Below, piece by piece: positions 18,125-27,228 of a stretch of DNA of 47,193 nt. Location: the NCBI GenBank assembly GCA_958438515.1, contig CAUBRZ010000012.1, forward strand, positions 1 through 47,193. Reading direction: 5' to 3'. The translations under genes were made by a program, and so were the position numbers. Each line of letters starts with the position of its first letter. The stretch's first letter is position 1. Under the pieces are notes generated by a model. It saw only the letters and a list, made by a program, of their open reading frames with translations, did no database searches and had not been told where the DNA came from. This DNA is from an uncultured Clostridium sp. GTDB taxonomy: Bacteria; Bacillota; Clostridia; TANB77; CAG-508.

Positions 18125-18712
18125 TTGAGGAAAAAGCGAAGTAAAGATGCAATAATAATTTTTTTAATCTTTATTTTTATCATTATTTTAATATCTATGT
18201 ATTATATAAGTCAAAACCAAGATTTAGAAATTCAAGAAGATTTAATATTTTTTCAGTTATGGAATTCTAAAAAGGAAGATTTAAAAACTAAAAATTTAAC
18301 TATAGAACATACAAGTCGAAATCTAATAAATAAAAAAACAAACCAGTATAAAGTTAAGGTTTCTAAAAATTATACAAATCATAAAAACGTAAATTTAGTT
18401 CAAACAATAGATACAAACACATTAGTAAATGAAAAAATAGCTCCTGGTACAAAAGGAAACTTTGACATTATACTAACTTCAGAAGATACATTAAATTATA
18501 AAATTAAGTTAAATGGTAAAAATGAGAAGCCAAAGAATTTTGAAATATATATAGAAAAGGAAAAAGGAACTATAGAAAAAAATGAAACAATTAAAATTCC
18601 AGTTAATTGGCAATGGAAATATGAAACAAATTTAAATGAAAATAAACAAGATACAAAAGATGGGGAAACAATAAAAAAATATAATTTTGAAATATGTGTT
18701 ATTGGAGAATAA
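18125..18712 (+). CDS. Secreted TasA/camelysin-like protein 2
   Basis: A 195-residue protein starting at TTG after AAGGAGG, with an N-terminal membrane segment (about 9-28). The sequence NTLVNEKIAPGTKGNFDIIL and the later NWQWKYET parallel NETLVNNKIAPGTNGSFNIIV and KWKWDYQT in the first gene, so the two are paralogues. The alanine signal-peptidase site seen in the first copy is not obvious here, so it may stay anchored. Confidence 0.7.
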   Translation: MRKKRSKDAIIIFLIFIFIIILISMYYISQNQDLEIQEDLIFFQLWNSKKEDLKTKNLTIEHTSRNLINKKTNQYKVKVSKNYTNHKNVNLVQTIDTNTLVNEKIAPGTKGNFDIILTSEDTLNYKIKLNGKNEKPKNFEIYIEKEKGTIEKNETIKIPVNWQWKYETNLNENKQDTKDGETIKKYNFEICVIGE

Positions 18713-18733
18713 AAATAGATGGAGGTGTACAAA

Positions 18734-20092
18734 ATGAAAAAGAAAACAGTTTTTTTATTTATAATTATTGGAATAATTATGATAACTCCAAATATATATG
18801 CTAAATATATAATTGAATATACAAATACAGTCGCTAAAATAAATGTGGATATGATTTTGCCAAAAATAGAATTAATTAGTATAAAAAATACAAATACATC
18901 ATATGAAAACTATGCAAATAGGACTCATACAATAACAGCAAAAATAAAAGTAGAAGAAAATCATATTAAAGAAAATAATTTTAATAAGAATCATATAAAG
19001 ATTTTAGTTAATAATAAAGAAAATACACCAAATGGATATGAGATAAAAGAACTTTCAAGACAAAACAATATAATTTATTATCAAATACAATTAAATGGTA
19101 TTTTAGGTGATGGAGACTTGAAAATTAAAATACCACAGGGAACTATAATAGATGAATCAGATAATGAGAATAAGGAAAAGATAATAAATACCAATATAAT
19201 AATTGATAATATTCCACCAGTTGCTAATTTTAAAGAACAGGAATCAAATGATGGAAAAATTATTGCAACAGTTAATTCAAATGAAAAGTTAAGACCTGTT
19301 AATGCTTGGAACTTATCAGAAGATAAACAAGTTTTAACAAAAGAATTTGAAAATAATGTGACTTATCCATTACCTGTTGTGGATTTTGCACAAAATACGT
19401 CAGAAGCAGATATAAATGTAAAAAGTGCTACAAATATAAAAATAAGATATGGGGCATTAGGAGATTATGGAGCTGATTGGAATAGATGGTCATACGGACA
19501 AGGAAATAATGAAATACTAGGAAAAGAAATGATAGCTAAAAATCCAATTTATAAAACTGAGGTGCTTAGTTTAGACGTACAAGGAAATATAGATGAAGAT
19601 TTTATTCAAATGCAATGTTATATGCATACTTATTGGGGAGAAGGAAGTAAGGCATTGTCTGAGGCTTACGAACTAATATATAAACATGGATATAATCCAA
19701 CACAAGATTCTTTTACAAGTTTAAAAAAAGGTAGTATTGCGTTTATAGATGGTAGAAAAACACTAATTGTAGGTGGCAGAGGTACCAATACATATAATAA
19801 ATCATCACTTGGAGGAACTATGAACCCTATACCAAAAGAAATAGCAAAACAGTGTTTATACGGACTTTCAGCTTTGAATATAAAATTAAAAGATACATCA
19901 TATTATTCTATCATATATCAAATATATCTAGATAAATATGGTTGGCAAAAGGTGACATCTGATGGAGTAGAAACTACATACCAACATGATAAACCGATTT
20001 CTTGTTATCGTGTATCATTAATACCAAAAACAGAAAGGCAATATCTTATAGATTTATGGAACAAAGATGTAGGAACTAATAATATGAAATAA
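18734..20092 (+). CDS. Large secreted protein of the TasA-like cluster, unknown C-terminal domain
   Basis: A 452-residue protein. ATG 18734 is preferred because GGAGGT precedes it; an ATG-like upstream start at 18719 overlaps that site. The signal peptide ends near NIYAKYIIEYTNTVAKI, the same AKY junction as the first gene. Residues about 40-160 look like an immunoglobulin-like beta domain (NRTHTITAKIKVEENHIKE) found in surface proteins. From about residue 230 an unrecognised domain begins (RYGALGDYGADWNRW), rich in Tyr and Trp with two Cys. No sortase motif or C-terminal membrane anchor is seen. Confidence 0.65.
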   Translation: MKKKTVFLFIIIGIIMITPNIYAKYIIEYTNTVAKINVDMILPKIELISIKNTNTSYENYANRTHTITAKIKVEENHIKENNFNKNHIKILVNNKENTPNGYEIKELSRQNNIIYYQIQLNGILGDGDLKIKIPQGTIIDESDNENKEKIINTNIIIDNIPPVANFKEQESNDGKIIATVNSNEKLRPVNAWNLSEDKQVLTKEFENNVTYPLPVVDFAQNTSEADINVKSATNIKIRYGALGDYGADWNRWSYGQGNNEILGKEMIAKNPIYKTEVLSLDVQGNIDEDFIQMQCYMHTYWGEGSKALSEAYELIYKHGYNPTQDSFTSLKKGSIAFIDGRKTLIVGGRGTNTYNKSSLGGTMNPIPKEIAKQCLYGLSALNIKLKDTSYYSIIYQIYLDKYGWQKVTSDGVETTYQHDKPISCYRVSLIPKTERQYLIDLWNKDVGTNNMK

Positions 20093-20164
20093 TTTATCAA
20101 AAATAGTTGATATTTTTTCTATTTTAATATAAAATCTAAAAAGACTAATCTAAGGAGGAACAAA

Positions 20165-20825
20165 ATGGTTACATTAGAAGATGTTCGAAAGAACGAGGAA
20201 GTTGAAGCTTTAATAAATGGAGCTCAAAAACAATTAGATGGGCTTCGGATATACAGAACATAGTCATAGACATATTTCTATTGTTTCACAAAGGGCAGGA
20301 GATATATTAGAAAAATTAGGCTATCCAGAAAGAACAGTAGAACTAGCTAGGATTGCAGGATATATGCATGATATTGGAAACTGTGTTAATAGAACAGACC
20401 ACGCACATAGTGGCGCAATTATGGCATATAACATTTTAAAAGATATGGGAATGCCAGTAGAAGAAAGAACAGAAATTATGATGGCTATAGGAAACCATGA
20501 TGAAAAAACTGGCACAGCTGTAAGTGATATATCAGCAGCAATTATATTAGCAGATAAATCAGATGTTCATAGAAATAGAGTTACAAATAAAAATCTTTCA
20601 ACATTTGATATACATGACAGAGTAAATTATGCAGTAACAAATGCCGAATTGAGTCTTGACAGTGAAAACAGAAAAGTTATATTAGATTTAACAATTGATA
20701 CAAAATTATGTCCAGTATTAGACTATTTTGAAATATTTATGGATAGAACAATGATGAGTAAATATGCAGCTAAATATTTAAAAATATGGTTTGAATTAGT
20801 AATAAATGGAACAAAATTATTATAA
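20165..20825 (+). CDS. HD-domain phosphohydrolase, expressed through a +1 shift at CGG
   Basis: A 219-residue protein. AAGGAGGAACAAA sets the ATG at 20165 (MVTLEDVRKNEEVEAL). CGG occurs at codon 28; skipping the C gives GYTEHSHRHISIVSQRAG, after which the HD fold appears: HSHRH, the HD pair in YMHDIGN, HAHSG and a later Asp in ILADKSDVHR. This is a metal-dependent phosphohydrolase; the substrate, possibly a nucleotide, is unknown. Starting instead downstream of the break would lose the first conserved histidine region's lead-in and leave no ribosome binding site. secD follows after 13 bp. Confidence 0.88.
20246..20248 (+). other. CGG +1 frameshift site 8 (HD-domain gene)
   Basis: Context CTT CGGA TAT: skipping C restores LDGLGYTEHSHRH. 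The strong ribosome binding site and coding N-terminus lie upstream of the break, so it is inside the gene. Confidence 0.9.
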
Positions 20826-20838
20826 TGGGGGAAATATC

Positions 20839-22272
20839 ATGAAGAAAATTAAAATATTAACAATTGTATTAGTAATTGTATTAATTACAATGATAGCATT
20901 TTTTGGAATTTATGTACAAAACCAAAATAGAATGGAAGAAAAAGTAAAAGATTATTCTTATGCTATGGATTTAAAAGGAACAAGAAATATCAGATTTAAG
21001 GTAAACAAAGAAACAAAAACAGTAATAAAAGATAAAGATGGAAAGGAAGTAGAAAATTCAGAGGATTTAACAGAAGAGCAAATAGAACAAAATGGCTATA
21101 CAAAAGAAGAAACACAATACAACAATGAAGAAGTATTAACCGAAGAAAATTATAAAAAATGTAAAGAAATATTAGAAAAAAGATTAAAGAAATTGGGAGT
21201 AGATTATTATAATGTTAAAATAAATGAACAAACAGGAGACATTATAATAGAAATTCCAGAAACAGATGATACAGATTCTATTGTAAGCAATATAGGAACA
21301 ACAGGTGAATTTGAAATTGTAGATAGCAATACAAATGAAGTATTAATGGATAACAATGACATTAAACTTGCTAACGTTTTGTATGGAGCAGGTTCAACGT
21401 CAGGAACAACTTCATCAGGAACAGCAGTTTACTTAAATATAGAATTTACAAAAGATGGTGCTAAAAAATTAGAAGACATTAGTAGTAAATATGTAAAAAC
21501 AGAAGAAAGTAATGATCAAACTAGTGAAGAAACAAACACAACAGAAGATACAGAAAGCCAAGCAAGTAGTGAAAATGAGAACAAAGTAACAATGAAAATT
21601 GATGATGAAGAAATAATGTCTAGTAGTTTTGATGAACCACTAAAAACAGGAAAATTGCAATTATCTGTTGGAAGTAGTTCAACAGATGAAAAAACATTAC
21701 AAGGATATACAGATCAAGCAAAAAGTATGGCAGTAGTATTAGATACAGGTAAAATGCCTATTAAATATGAAATAGATGAAAATAAGTATGTATTATCAGA
21801 TATAACTCAAAATGAAATAAATATTGTTCAATATGTAGCAATTGGAATTGCAGTAATTTCATTAGTAGTATTGATAGTCAGATATAAACTAAATGGATTA
21901 TTAGGAGCTATATCTTATATAGGATTAGCATCATTAGATTTATTACTAATTAGATATGCAAATGTTTTAATATCTATAGAATCAATATTGGCAATAATAA
22001 TTACTTTAATTTTAAATTATATATTTATAAATAAATTATTATCTAAATTAAAGAAAAACGAAAAGACAAATATTAAAAGTGATATAAAAGAAACTTATAA
22101 AGAATTCTTTATTAAAATAATACCAATTTGTATTGCAGTAATTACATTCTGCTTTATGAAGTGGACTCCTATTAGTAGCTTTGGAATGACTATGTTTTGG
22201 GGAATTGTGTTAATTGCAATTTATAACTTTATCATAACAAATAATTTATTAAAAATAGAAACTAGCAAATAG
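20839..22272 (+). CDS. secD: SecD-like protein translocase subunit, divergent
   Basis: An accessory subunit that uses the proton gradient to pull proteins through SecYEG. ATG 20839 follows TGGGGGA; an earlier in-frame ATG at 20806 lies inside the HD gene. The 477-residue protein has an N-terminal membrane helix, a periplasmic-type P1 domain with YAMDLKGTRNIRFKV (SecD has DLxGG) and a low-complexity Glu/Ser/Thr insert near residues 235-265. The C-terminal half has about five membrane segments, more diverged than usual. Pairing with secF supports the call. Confidence 0.82.
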   Translation: MKKIKILTIVLVIVLITMIAFFGIYVQNQNRMEEKVKDYSYAMDLKGTRNIRFKVNKETKTVIKDKDGKEVENSEDLTEEQIEQNGYTKEETQYNNEEVLTEENYKKCKEILEKRLKKLGVDYYNVKINEQTGDIIIEIPETDDTDSIVSNIGTTGEFEIVDSNTNEVLMDNNDIKLANVLYGAGSTSGTTSSGTAVYLNIEFTKDGAKKLEDISSKYVKTEESNDQTSEETNTTEDTESQASSENENKVTMKIDDEEIMSSSFDEPLKTGKLQLSVGSSSTDEKTLQGYTDQAKSMAVVLDTGKMPIKYEIDENKYVLSDITQNEINIVQYVAIGIAVISLVVLIVRYKLNGLLGAISYIGLASLDLLLIRYANVLISIESILAIIITLILNYIFINKLLSKLKKNEKTNIKSDIKETYKEFFIKIIPICIAVITFCFMKWTPISSFGMTMFWGIVLIAIYNFIITNNLLKIETSK

Positions 22273-22284
22273 GGGGAAAGAAGA

Positions 22285-22953
22285 ATGAAAGAAACAACAA
22301 AGAAACAAAAAATGATAATTGCTATTATTATACTAATAATTATAGCAGGAATAATAATTACAGCTACAATGGGTTTAAATTTTGATTTAAGATTTCAGGA
22401 ATCTAAAAAAGTAGAACTATATTTAGGAAAAGATTTTGAGATAAAAGATATCAAGCAAATAACAAATGAGGTAATGCCAAATCAATACGTTATAGTACAA
22501 AAAGTAGAAGTATATGAGGATTCAGTAAGTATCATTGCAAAAGATATTAATGATGAACAAAAACAAAATTTAGTAAATAAAGTAAATGAAAAATATGGAA
22601 CAGAAATATCTAATGATACTACTGAAATAGTAACTATTCCACATACAAGAGGAAGAGATTTAGTAAAACCATATATTTTACCATTTGCTATTTCAATGAT
22701 TATAATATTAGTATATATGGCTGTAAGATATAGAAAGTTAGGAGTAATAAAAACAGTATTACAAACAATATTTGTTTGTATATTAACACAAGTAGTATTA
22801 CTTAGTATAATAGCTATTACTAGAATTCCAGTAGGAAGATTAACAATGCCAATATCAGTTGCTGTATATTTACTAACTTTAGTAGGTGTTACTAGTAATT
22901 TAGAAAATAAATTGAAAATAGAGAATGAAAGTGAAAAAGAAGAAAGTAAATAA
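22285..22953 (+). CDS. secF: SecF-like protein translocase subunit, short form
   Basis: A 222-residue protein starting 12 bp after secD. The N-terminal helix, GLNFDLRFQESKKVEL (SecF has a GIDFTGG-like stretch) and four predicted later helices match SecF, but it is shorter than the usual 290-310 residues, and the conserved GGDxxGG-type motifs are weak. It ends the operon at a strong hairpin. Confidence 0.75.
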   Translation: MKETTKKQKMIIAIIILIIIAGIIITATMGLNFDLRFQESKKVELYLGKDFEIKDIKQITNEVMPNQYVIVQKVEVYEDSVSIIAKDINDEQKQNLVNKVNEKYGTEISNDTTEIVTIPHTRGRDLVKPYILPFAISMIIILVYMAVRYRKLGVIKTVLQTIFVCILTQVVLLSIIAITRIPVGRLTMPISVAVYLLTLVGVTSNLENKLKIENESEKEESK

Positions 22954-22971
22954 TAAGCTAAAATTAGCAAA

Positions 22972-23012
22972 ACATTAATGTGGTAATATTTTATTACCAC
23001 ATTAATATTTGA
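22972..23012 (+). terminator. Hairpin terminator after secF
   Basis: A perfect 12 bp stem TTAATGTGGTAA / TTACCACATTAA followed by TATTTG. It is strong in stem, weak in T run. Confidence 0.65.
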
Positions 23013-23042
23013 AAAGGTAATAAAAAATATAATAAGAATATA

Positions 23043-23071
23043 TTGACAAGATCAAAGTAATTGTGTAATAT
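23043..23071 (+). promoter_or_regulatory. Promoter of a short orphan transcription unit
   Basis: TTGACA (23043-23048) and TAATAT (23066-23071) are 17 bp apart. The resulting transcript would run into the terminator at 23223, giving an RNA of roughly 170-180 bases. Confidence 0.6.
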
Positions 23072-23120
23072 AAAGTAGAAAAAAGAATAATAATAAAAAC
23101 GAAAGAAAAGGAAATAAAAA

Positions 23121-23177
23121 ATGAAAAAAGTAGTAGCTGTAAGCCTTGGGGCTGTACACACATACACACACAAGTGA
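23121..23177 (+). CDS. Eighteen-codon ORF, possible leader peptide or gene remnant
   Basis: ATG at 23121 after AAAGGAAAT opens a short frame starting MKKVVAVSLGAVHTY with a CA-rich tail and stop at 23177. The first ten residues resemble the start of a longer soluble protein rather than a signal peptide, so it may be the head of a deleted gene. With its own promoter and terminator it could also be a small peptide or sRNA. Little can be said. Confidence 0.3.
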   Translation: MKKVVAVSLGAVHTYTHK

Positions 23178-23222
23178 TTTAATAAATAAAAAAGCAATAA
23201 TAAATACAAATAAAAAGATAGT

Positions 23223-23263
23223 AACAAAAGCCTAGAAATAGGTTTTTGTTGCTGTCTTTTTTG
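23223..23263 (+). terminator. Intrinsic terminator
   Basis: AACAAAAGCCTA pairs with TAGGTTTTTGTT (one G-U pair) around a GAAA loop, followed by a T-rich tract. Confidence 0.8.
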
Positions 23264-23405
23264 TTTTTAATTAGTCATTAAATTTAAAATAAAATATAAA
23301 AAACAGGGAGGAATAAAAAATATAATAGTAAACAAAAATAAGAGACATACTATATTTGATTATACAAATATTTTGTTAAAAAATAAGAAAGAAGGGGAAA
23401 GAATA

Positions 23406-24659
23406 ATGAAGAAAAATTTTAAAAATGAAAAAGCAATAACACTAATAGCGTTAGTAATAACAATAATAGTACTATTAATTTTAGCAGGAATAAGTATAGC
23501 AACATTAACAGGAAATAATGGATTACTTTCTAAAGCAACAAGTGCAAAAGAAGAAACTAAGAAAGCAGAATATAAAGAAAGTTTAGAATTAATAGGAGCA
23601 GGTTTACAAATTGATAAAAGACGTGAAAACTGGTCAACAGAAGTATTTATGGAAAAATATAAAGAGGCAATAGAAAAAGATAAAAAATTTGAAGTGGAAG
23701 AAGAAAATAACAAAATAAAAGTAACAACAAAAGAAGGATATGTATTTCATGTAGAAGAAGAAAAAGTAGAATTTGTAGAAAAACAAGAAGGAGCTGCAAA
23801 AACAAAAACATTAGTATCACAAGTAGAAGTAGGAGATTATGTAGCATATAAAGCAGGAACAAATTCATATACATCAAAAAAAGGAACAGGAACAACAGGA
23901 GGAAATGGATATGGTACACCACAAACATTTACATCAAATGATAATATAAAATGGAGAGTATTAAGTAAAGAAAATAATGAGGTAGTGCTAATTAGTGAAG
24001 AACCACTACAAACAGATGACAATAAAGAGTTTTATTTAAATGGTGCAATAGGATATTTATATGCAGAAGAAGAATTAAATAAAATATGTAGTATATATGG
24101 ACATGGAGTAGGAGCAAATACAAGTAAAACATTTAGTTATGAAGTAGGAGATGTAGTAGAAGAAGTAGAAAAAAGAACGTTGACAGGAAGTGGAGCAAGA
24201 AGTATAACAGTAGAAGATGTAAATAAAATTTGTGGAGTTACACCATCAACAACACTTGATAGTGAATATGGAAAAGAATATACAAAATCAATATATTATC
24301 CAACAAGAACAACAGAAACAGGAAAATCAGGATCAGCAGCAAGTAGAACAGATAAACATACATATTATAGTTATGATGTTTCAGATAAAATATCAACAAC
24401 AAGTAATGAATATAAAATGTTATTTGAAAATAAATACTATTGGTTGGCATCTCGCTGTGTTGGCGGTGACCCTTACCATAGCGGTTTCATTGTGCGCCAT
24501 GTGCATAGTGGCCATGTGGACCACCCTTACGTTGGCGCTGGCCTTGGCGGCCACTTCAATGAGCGCTCTGATAGTAATGGTGTCTGTCCGATAGTTTATC
24601 TAAAATCTGATATCCAGACAAGTGGAAAAGATTCAAGCGGAGCATGGAAAATAGAATAA
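23406..24659 (+). CDS. Type IV pilin-like surface protein with a hypervariable C-terminus (putative DGR target)
   Basis: A 417-residue protein. AAGGGGAAAGAATA sets the ATG at 23406. The N-terminus EKAITLIALVITIIVLLILAGI is a prepilin-like helix. A Lys/Glu-rich helix follows (about 40-130), then a beta-rich ligand-binding-like domain. The last 80 residues run YYWLASRCVGG ... SNGVCPIVYLKSDIQ, the layout of C-type-lectin-fold variable proteins of diversity-generating retroelements (WLASR entry, NGVRP-like exit). The DNA of that stretch is GC-rich, against an AT-rich rest of the gene. No reverse transcriptase lies in the window. Function is inferred as a surface-exposed, diversifiable binding protein. 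Confidence 0.75.
   Translation: MKKNFKNEKAITLIALVITIIVLLILAGISIATLTGNNGLLSKATSAKEETKKAEYKESLELIGAGLQIDKRRENWSTEVFMEKYKEAIEKDKKFEVEEENNKIKVTTKEGYVFHVEEEKVEFVEKQEGAAKTKTLVSQVEVGDYVAYKAGTNSYTSKKGTGTTGGNGYGTPQTFTSNDNIKWRVLSKENNEVVLISEEPLQTDDNKEFYLNGAIGYLYAEEELNKICSIYGHGVGANTSKTFSYEVGDVVEEVEKRTLTGSGARSITVEDVNKICGVTPSTTLDSEYGKEYTKSIYYPTRTTETGKSGSAASRTDKHTYYSYDVSDKISTTSNEYKMLFENKYYWLASRCVGGDPYHSGFIVRHVHSGHVDHPYVGAGLGGHFNERSDSNGVCPIVYLKSDIQTSGKDSSGAWKIE
24446..24605 (+). repeat. Candidate DGR variable region
   Basis: By my count 65 of 120 bases from 24481 to 24600 are G or C, about 54 percent, while the gene on both sides is near 30 percent. Codons are dominated by GGC, GGT, CAT, CAC, GTG and other forms rare in the rest of the window, consistent with replacement of template adenines. 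The frame stays open throughout. Confidence 0.6.
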
Positions 24660-24697
24660 AGAAAAATAAGGAGCGTAAGTGTTGCGAGAAGGCTACT

Positions 24698-24714
24698 GGT
24701 CTTCTTGCAAGACC
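24698..24714 (+). other. Short hairpin downstream of the variable region
   Basis: GGTCTT / AAGACC around CTTGC, about 100 bp after the variable region and inside a locally GC-rich non-coding stretch. DGR targets such as the Bordetella phage one carry a functional hairpin after the variable region; this could be an equivalent. Confidence 0.4.
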
Positions 24715-24746
24715 TTGTGAAAAGTATAGCATGAGTTTAAAGAAAA

Positions 24747-24778
24747 AGTAGTACTATCTGTACTGCTTTTAATTTTTA
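24747..24778 (+). terminator. Intrinsic terminator of the pilin-like gene
   Basis: AAAAAGTAGTA pairs with TACTGCTTTT around CTATCTG, followed by AATTTTTATTTG. Confidence 0.65.
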
Positions 24779-24885
24779 TTTGTAAGAAAATTAATTATCA
24801 ATTTACATAGTCTACTATATGATTATATTTGTTTTATAAAAGTACAAAAAATTTAGTAAAAAACTATACAAAATAAAAAAAGTAA

Positions 24886-24894
24886 TGATATAAT
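24886..24894 (+). promoter_or_regulatory. Extended -10 promoter upstream of mutL
   Basis: TGATATAAT, an extended -10 element, lies 42 bp before the mutL start codon; no good -35 element is seen. Confidence 0.45.
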
Positions 24895-24936
24895 AAAAAC
24901 CAAAGATAAAATGAAAAATTAAGGAGAATAATTAAA

Positions 24937-27207
24937 ATGGGAAATATAGTTTTGTTAGATGACTTAACAATAAATAAAATAGCAGCAGGAGAAGTAATAG
25001 AAAGACCAGCCTCTGTTATAAAAGAAATGATAGAAAACTCAATAGATGCAGGAGCAACAAACATAACAGTAGAAATAAAAAATGGAGGAATTTCTTATAT
25101 AAAAGTAACAGACAATGGAAAAGGAATAGCACAAGATGATTTAGAAATAGCATTTGAAAGACATGCAACAAGTAAAATTAGATCAGCAAACGACTTAGAT
25201 ACAGTAACATCAATGGGGTTTAGAGGAGAGGCTTTAGCAAGTATTGCAGCTATAGCAAATGTAGAAATGATATCAAAAACAAAAGAACAAGAAATAGGAT
25301 ATAAGGTAGTAGTAGAAGCAGGAGAGGTATTAGAAAAAGAAGAAGCAGGATGTAGAACAGGAACAACAATTGTAGTAAGAAACTTATTTTTTAATACACC
25401 AGTTAGATATAAATTCTTGAAAAAAGATTATACAGAATCAGGATATATAGAAGATGTAATTACTAGAGCAGCACTTGTAAATCCTAATATAGCATTTAAA
25501 TTAATAAATACGGGGAAAACAGTAATACAAACAAATGGAAATGGTGATATGCAAGGAGTTATATACAGCATATACGGAAAAGACGTTGCAAATGGAATTA
25601 TGGAAGTTTCATATCCATATGAAGATATTTGTATAACAGGAGTAATTGGAAAACCAGAAATTGCAAGATCTAATCGTTCTAATCAATTATTTTTTGTGAA
25701 TAAAAGATACATAAAAGATAAAACATTAACAGCAGCAACAGAACAAGCATACAAAGGATTAATTCCAATTGGAAAATTCGGATTTGTAATATTAAATATA
25801 GAAATGAATCCAGCAAAAGTAGATGTAAACGTACACCCAGCAAAACTAGAAGTTAGATTCCAAGAAGAAAGTAAAATATTCCAATCTATCTATCATGCAA
25901 TAAAAGATACTTTATTAAAAGGAGAATTAGTTGCAAGCACGGAAAAAACACCTGATGTATTAAATAAAACAAACACAAATAGAGACATGATAAGTTTTGA
26001 AGAAAGGCTAGAACAACTAAAAGAATCAAAAAGAGAAAATGAGAAACAAGGGTTATTTGGATTTAGAAAGCAAAATGAAAAACAAATAGAGAACTATACT
26101 AATGAGGAAAGTAAAATAAAAACAAATGCTAAAGAAGAAACAATACAAACAGTTGCAATACCAGAAACAAATAATATGACTAGCAAGATAGGTGGTCCTA
26201 TAAACACAGAAGATGTTCTAGAACAATTAAGACAGATGAAAACAAAAATAGAAACAGAAATGCAGGAAGGAAAAGTAGAACAAGAAGATGAATTAAAAGA
26301 TGTAGGACAAAGCTATGAATTAGAAAATAATAATAATGAAAGTACAGAACCAGAAAATGAGAAAATAGAAACTCCACAGTTAGAAGAAAAAGAATTAGAA
26401 AGTAAACAAATAAAAAAAGACGAAGTAGAAAATAATAATTTGGATAATAAAGAAACAGAAAAAACACCAGAGAACTTTGATGAAATGTATACAAAATTGT
26501 TTGGAAAAGCACCAATTGGTGAAATAGAACAAACAGAAGAAAATAAAGAGAAACAAGAAAACAAAAATGAAGCAATAGATATCGTAAAAGACAATACTTC
26601 TATGTTTGAAACACAAGAAGAACTAAAAAAACCAGTATATCGTTTTATAGGAATAGCATTTAAAACATATATAATACTAGAAATAAATCAAGAATTATAT
26701 ATATTAGACCAACATGCAGCACATGAAAGAATTATGTATGAAAAAGTAAAGAAAAACTATTATAGTGATAAGACAAAAGATTCCCAAATGCTATTATTAC
26801 CAGATATCATTACACTAACACATAAAGAAATGGAAATTGCAAAAGAAAACATGAAAATGTTTGAACAAGCAGGATTCGATTTAGAAGAATTTGGAGAAAA
26901 TACTATAAAATTAACAGGTGTGCCAACAATATGTATTGACTTAGATACAAAGGAACTATTTTTAGAAACATTAGATGAAATAAATACAGTAGCAAGAACA
27001 GCAAAACAAGAAAAAGAAGAAAAATTTATTGCAACAGTTGCTTGTAAAGCAGCAGTAAAAGCAAATATGGCATTAACAACAGAAGAAGTAGAAAATTTAA
27101 TGAATCAATTATTAGAATTACCAAATCCATTTACATGTCCACATGGTAGACCAACAGCTATTAAAATGACAAAATATGATATTGAAAGAAAATTTGCAAG
27201 AAAATAG
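24937..27207 (+). CDS. mutL: DNA mismatch repair protein MutL
   Basis: A mismatch-repair ATPase and latent endonuclease. The GHKL ATPase motifs are present (IENSIDAGAT, DNGKGI, GFRGEALASIAAI, and a VRNLFFNTPVR switch). A long Glu/Asn/Lys-rich linker covers roughly residues 345-545. The C-terminal endonuclease domain shows DQHAAHERI, ACKAAVKAN and CPHGRPT, so this is the nicking form. At 756 residues it is longer than average because of the linker. AAGGAG precedes ATG. mutS is not in the window; miaA follows in the same direction, a frequent order. Confidence 0.95.
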   Translation: MGNIVLLDDLTINKIAAGEVIERPASVIKEMIENSIDAGATNITVEIKNGGISYIKVTDNGKGIAQDDLEIAFERHATSKIRSANDLDTVTSMGFRGEALASIAAIANVEMISKTKEQEIGYKVVVEAGEVLEKEEAGCRTGTTIVVRNLFFNTPVRYKFLKKDYTESGYIEDVITRAALVNPNIAFKLINTGKTVIQTNGNGDMQGVIYSIYGKDVANGIMEVSYPYEDICITGVIGKPEIARSNRSNQLFFVNKRYIKDKTLTAATEQAYKGLIPIGKFGFVILNIEMNPAKVDVNVHPAKLEVRFQEESKIFQSIYHAIKDTLLKGELVASTEKTPDVLNKTNTNRDMISFEERLEQLKESKRENEKQGLFGFRKQNEKQIENYTNEESKIKTNAKEETIQTVAIPETNNMTSKIGGPINTEDVLEQLRQMKTKIETEMQEGKVEQEDELKDVGQSYELENNNNESTEPENEKIETPQLEEKELESKQIKKDEVENNNLDNKETEKTPENFDEMYTKLFGKAPIGEIEQTEENKEKQENKNEAIDIVKDNTSMFETQEELKKPVYRFIGIAFKTYIILEINQELYILDQHAAHERIMYEKVKKNYYSDKTKDSQMLLLPDIITLTHKEMEIAKENMKMFEQAGFDLEEFGENTIKLTGVPTICIDLDTKELFLETLDEINTVARTAKQEKEEKFIATVACKAAVKANMALTTEEVENLMNQLLELPNPFTCPHGRPTAIKMTKYDIERKFARK

Positions 27208-27228
27208 CAGAAAGGAAGAATAGAACAA

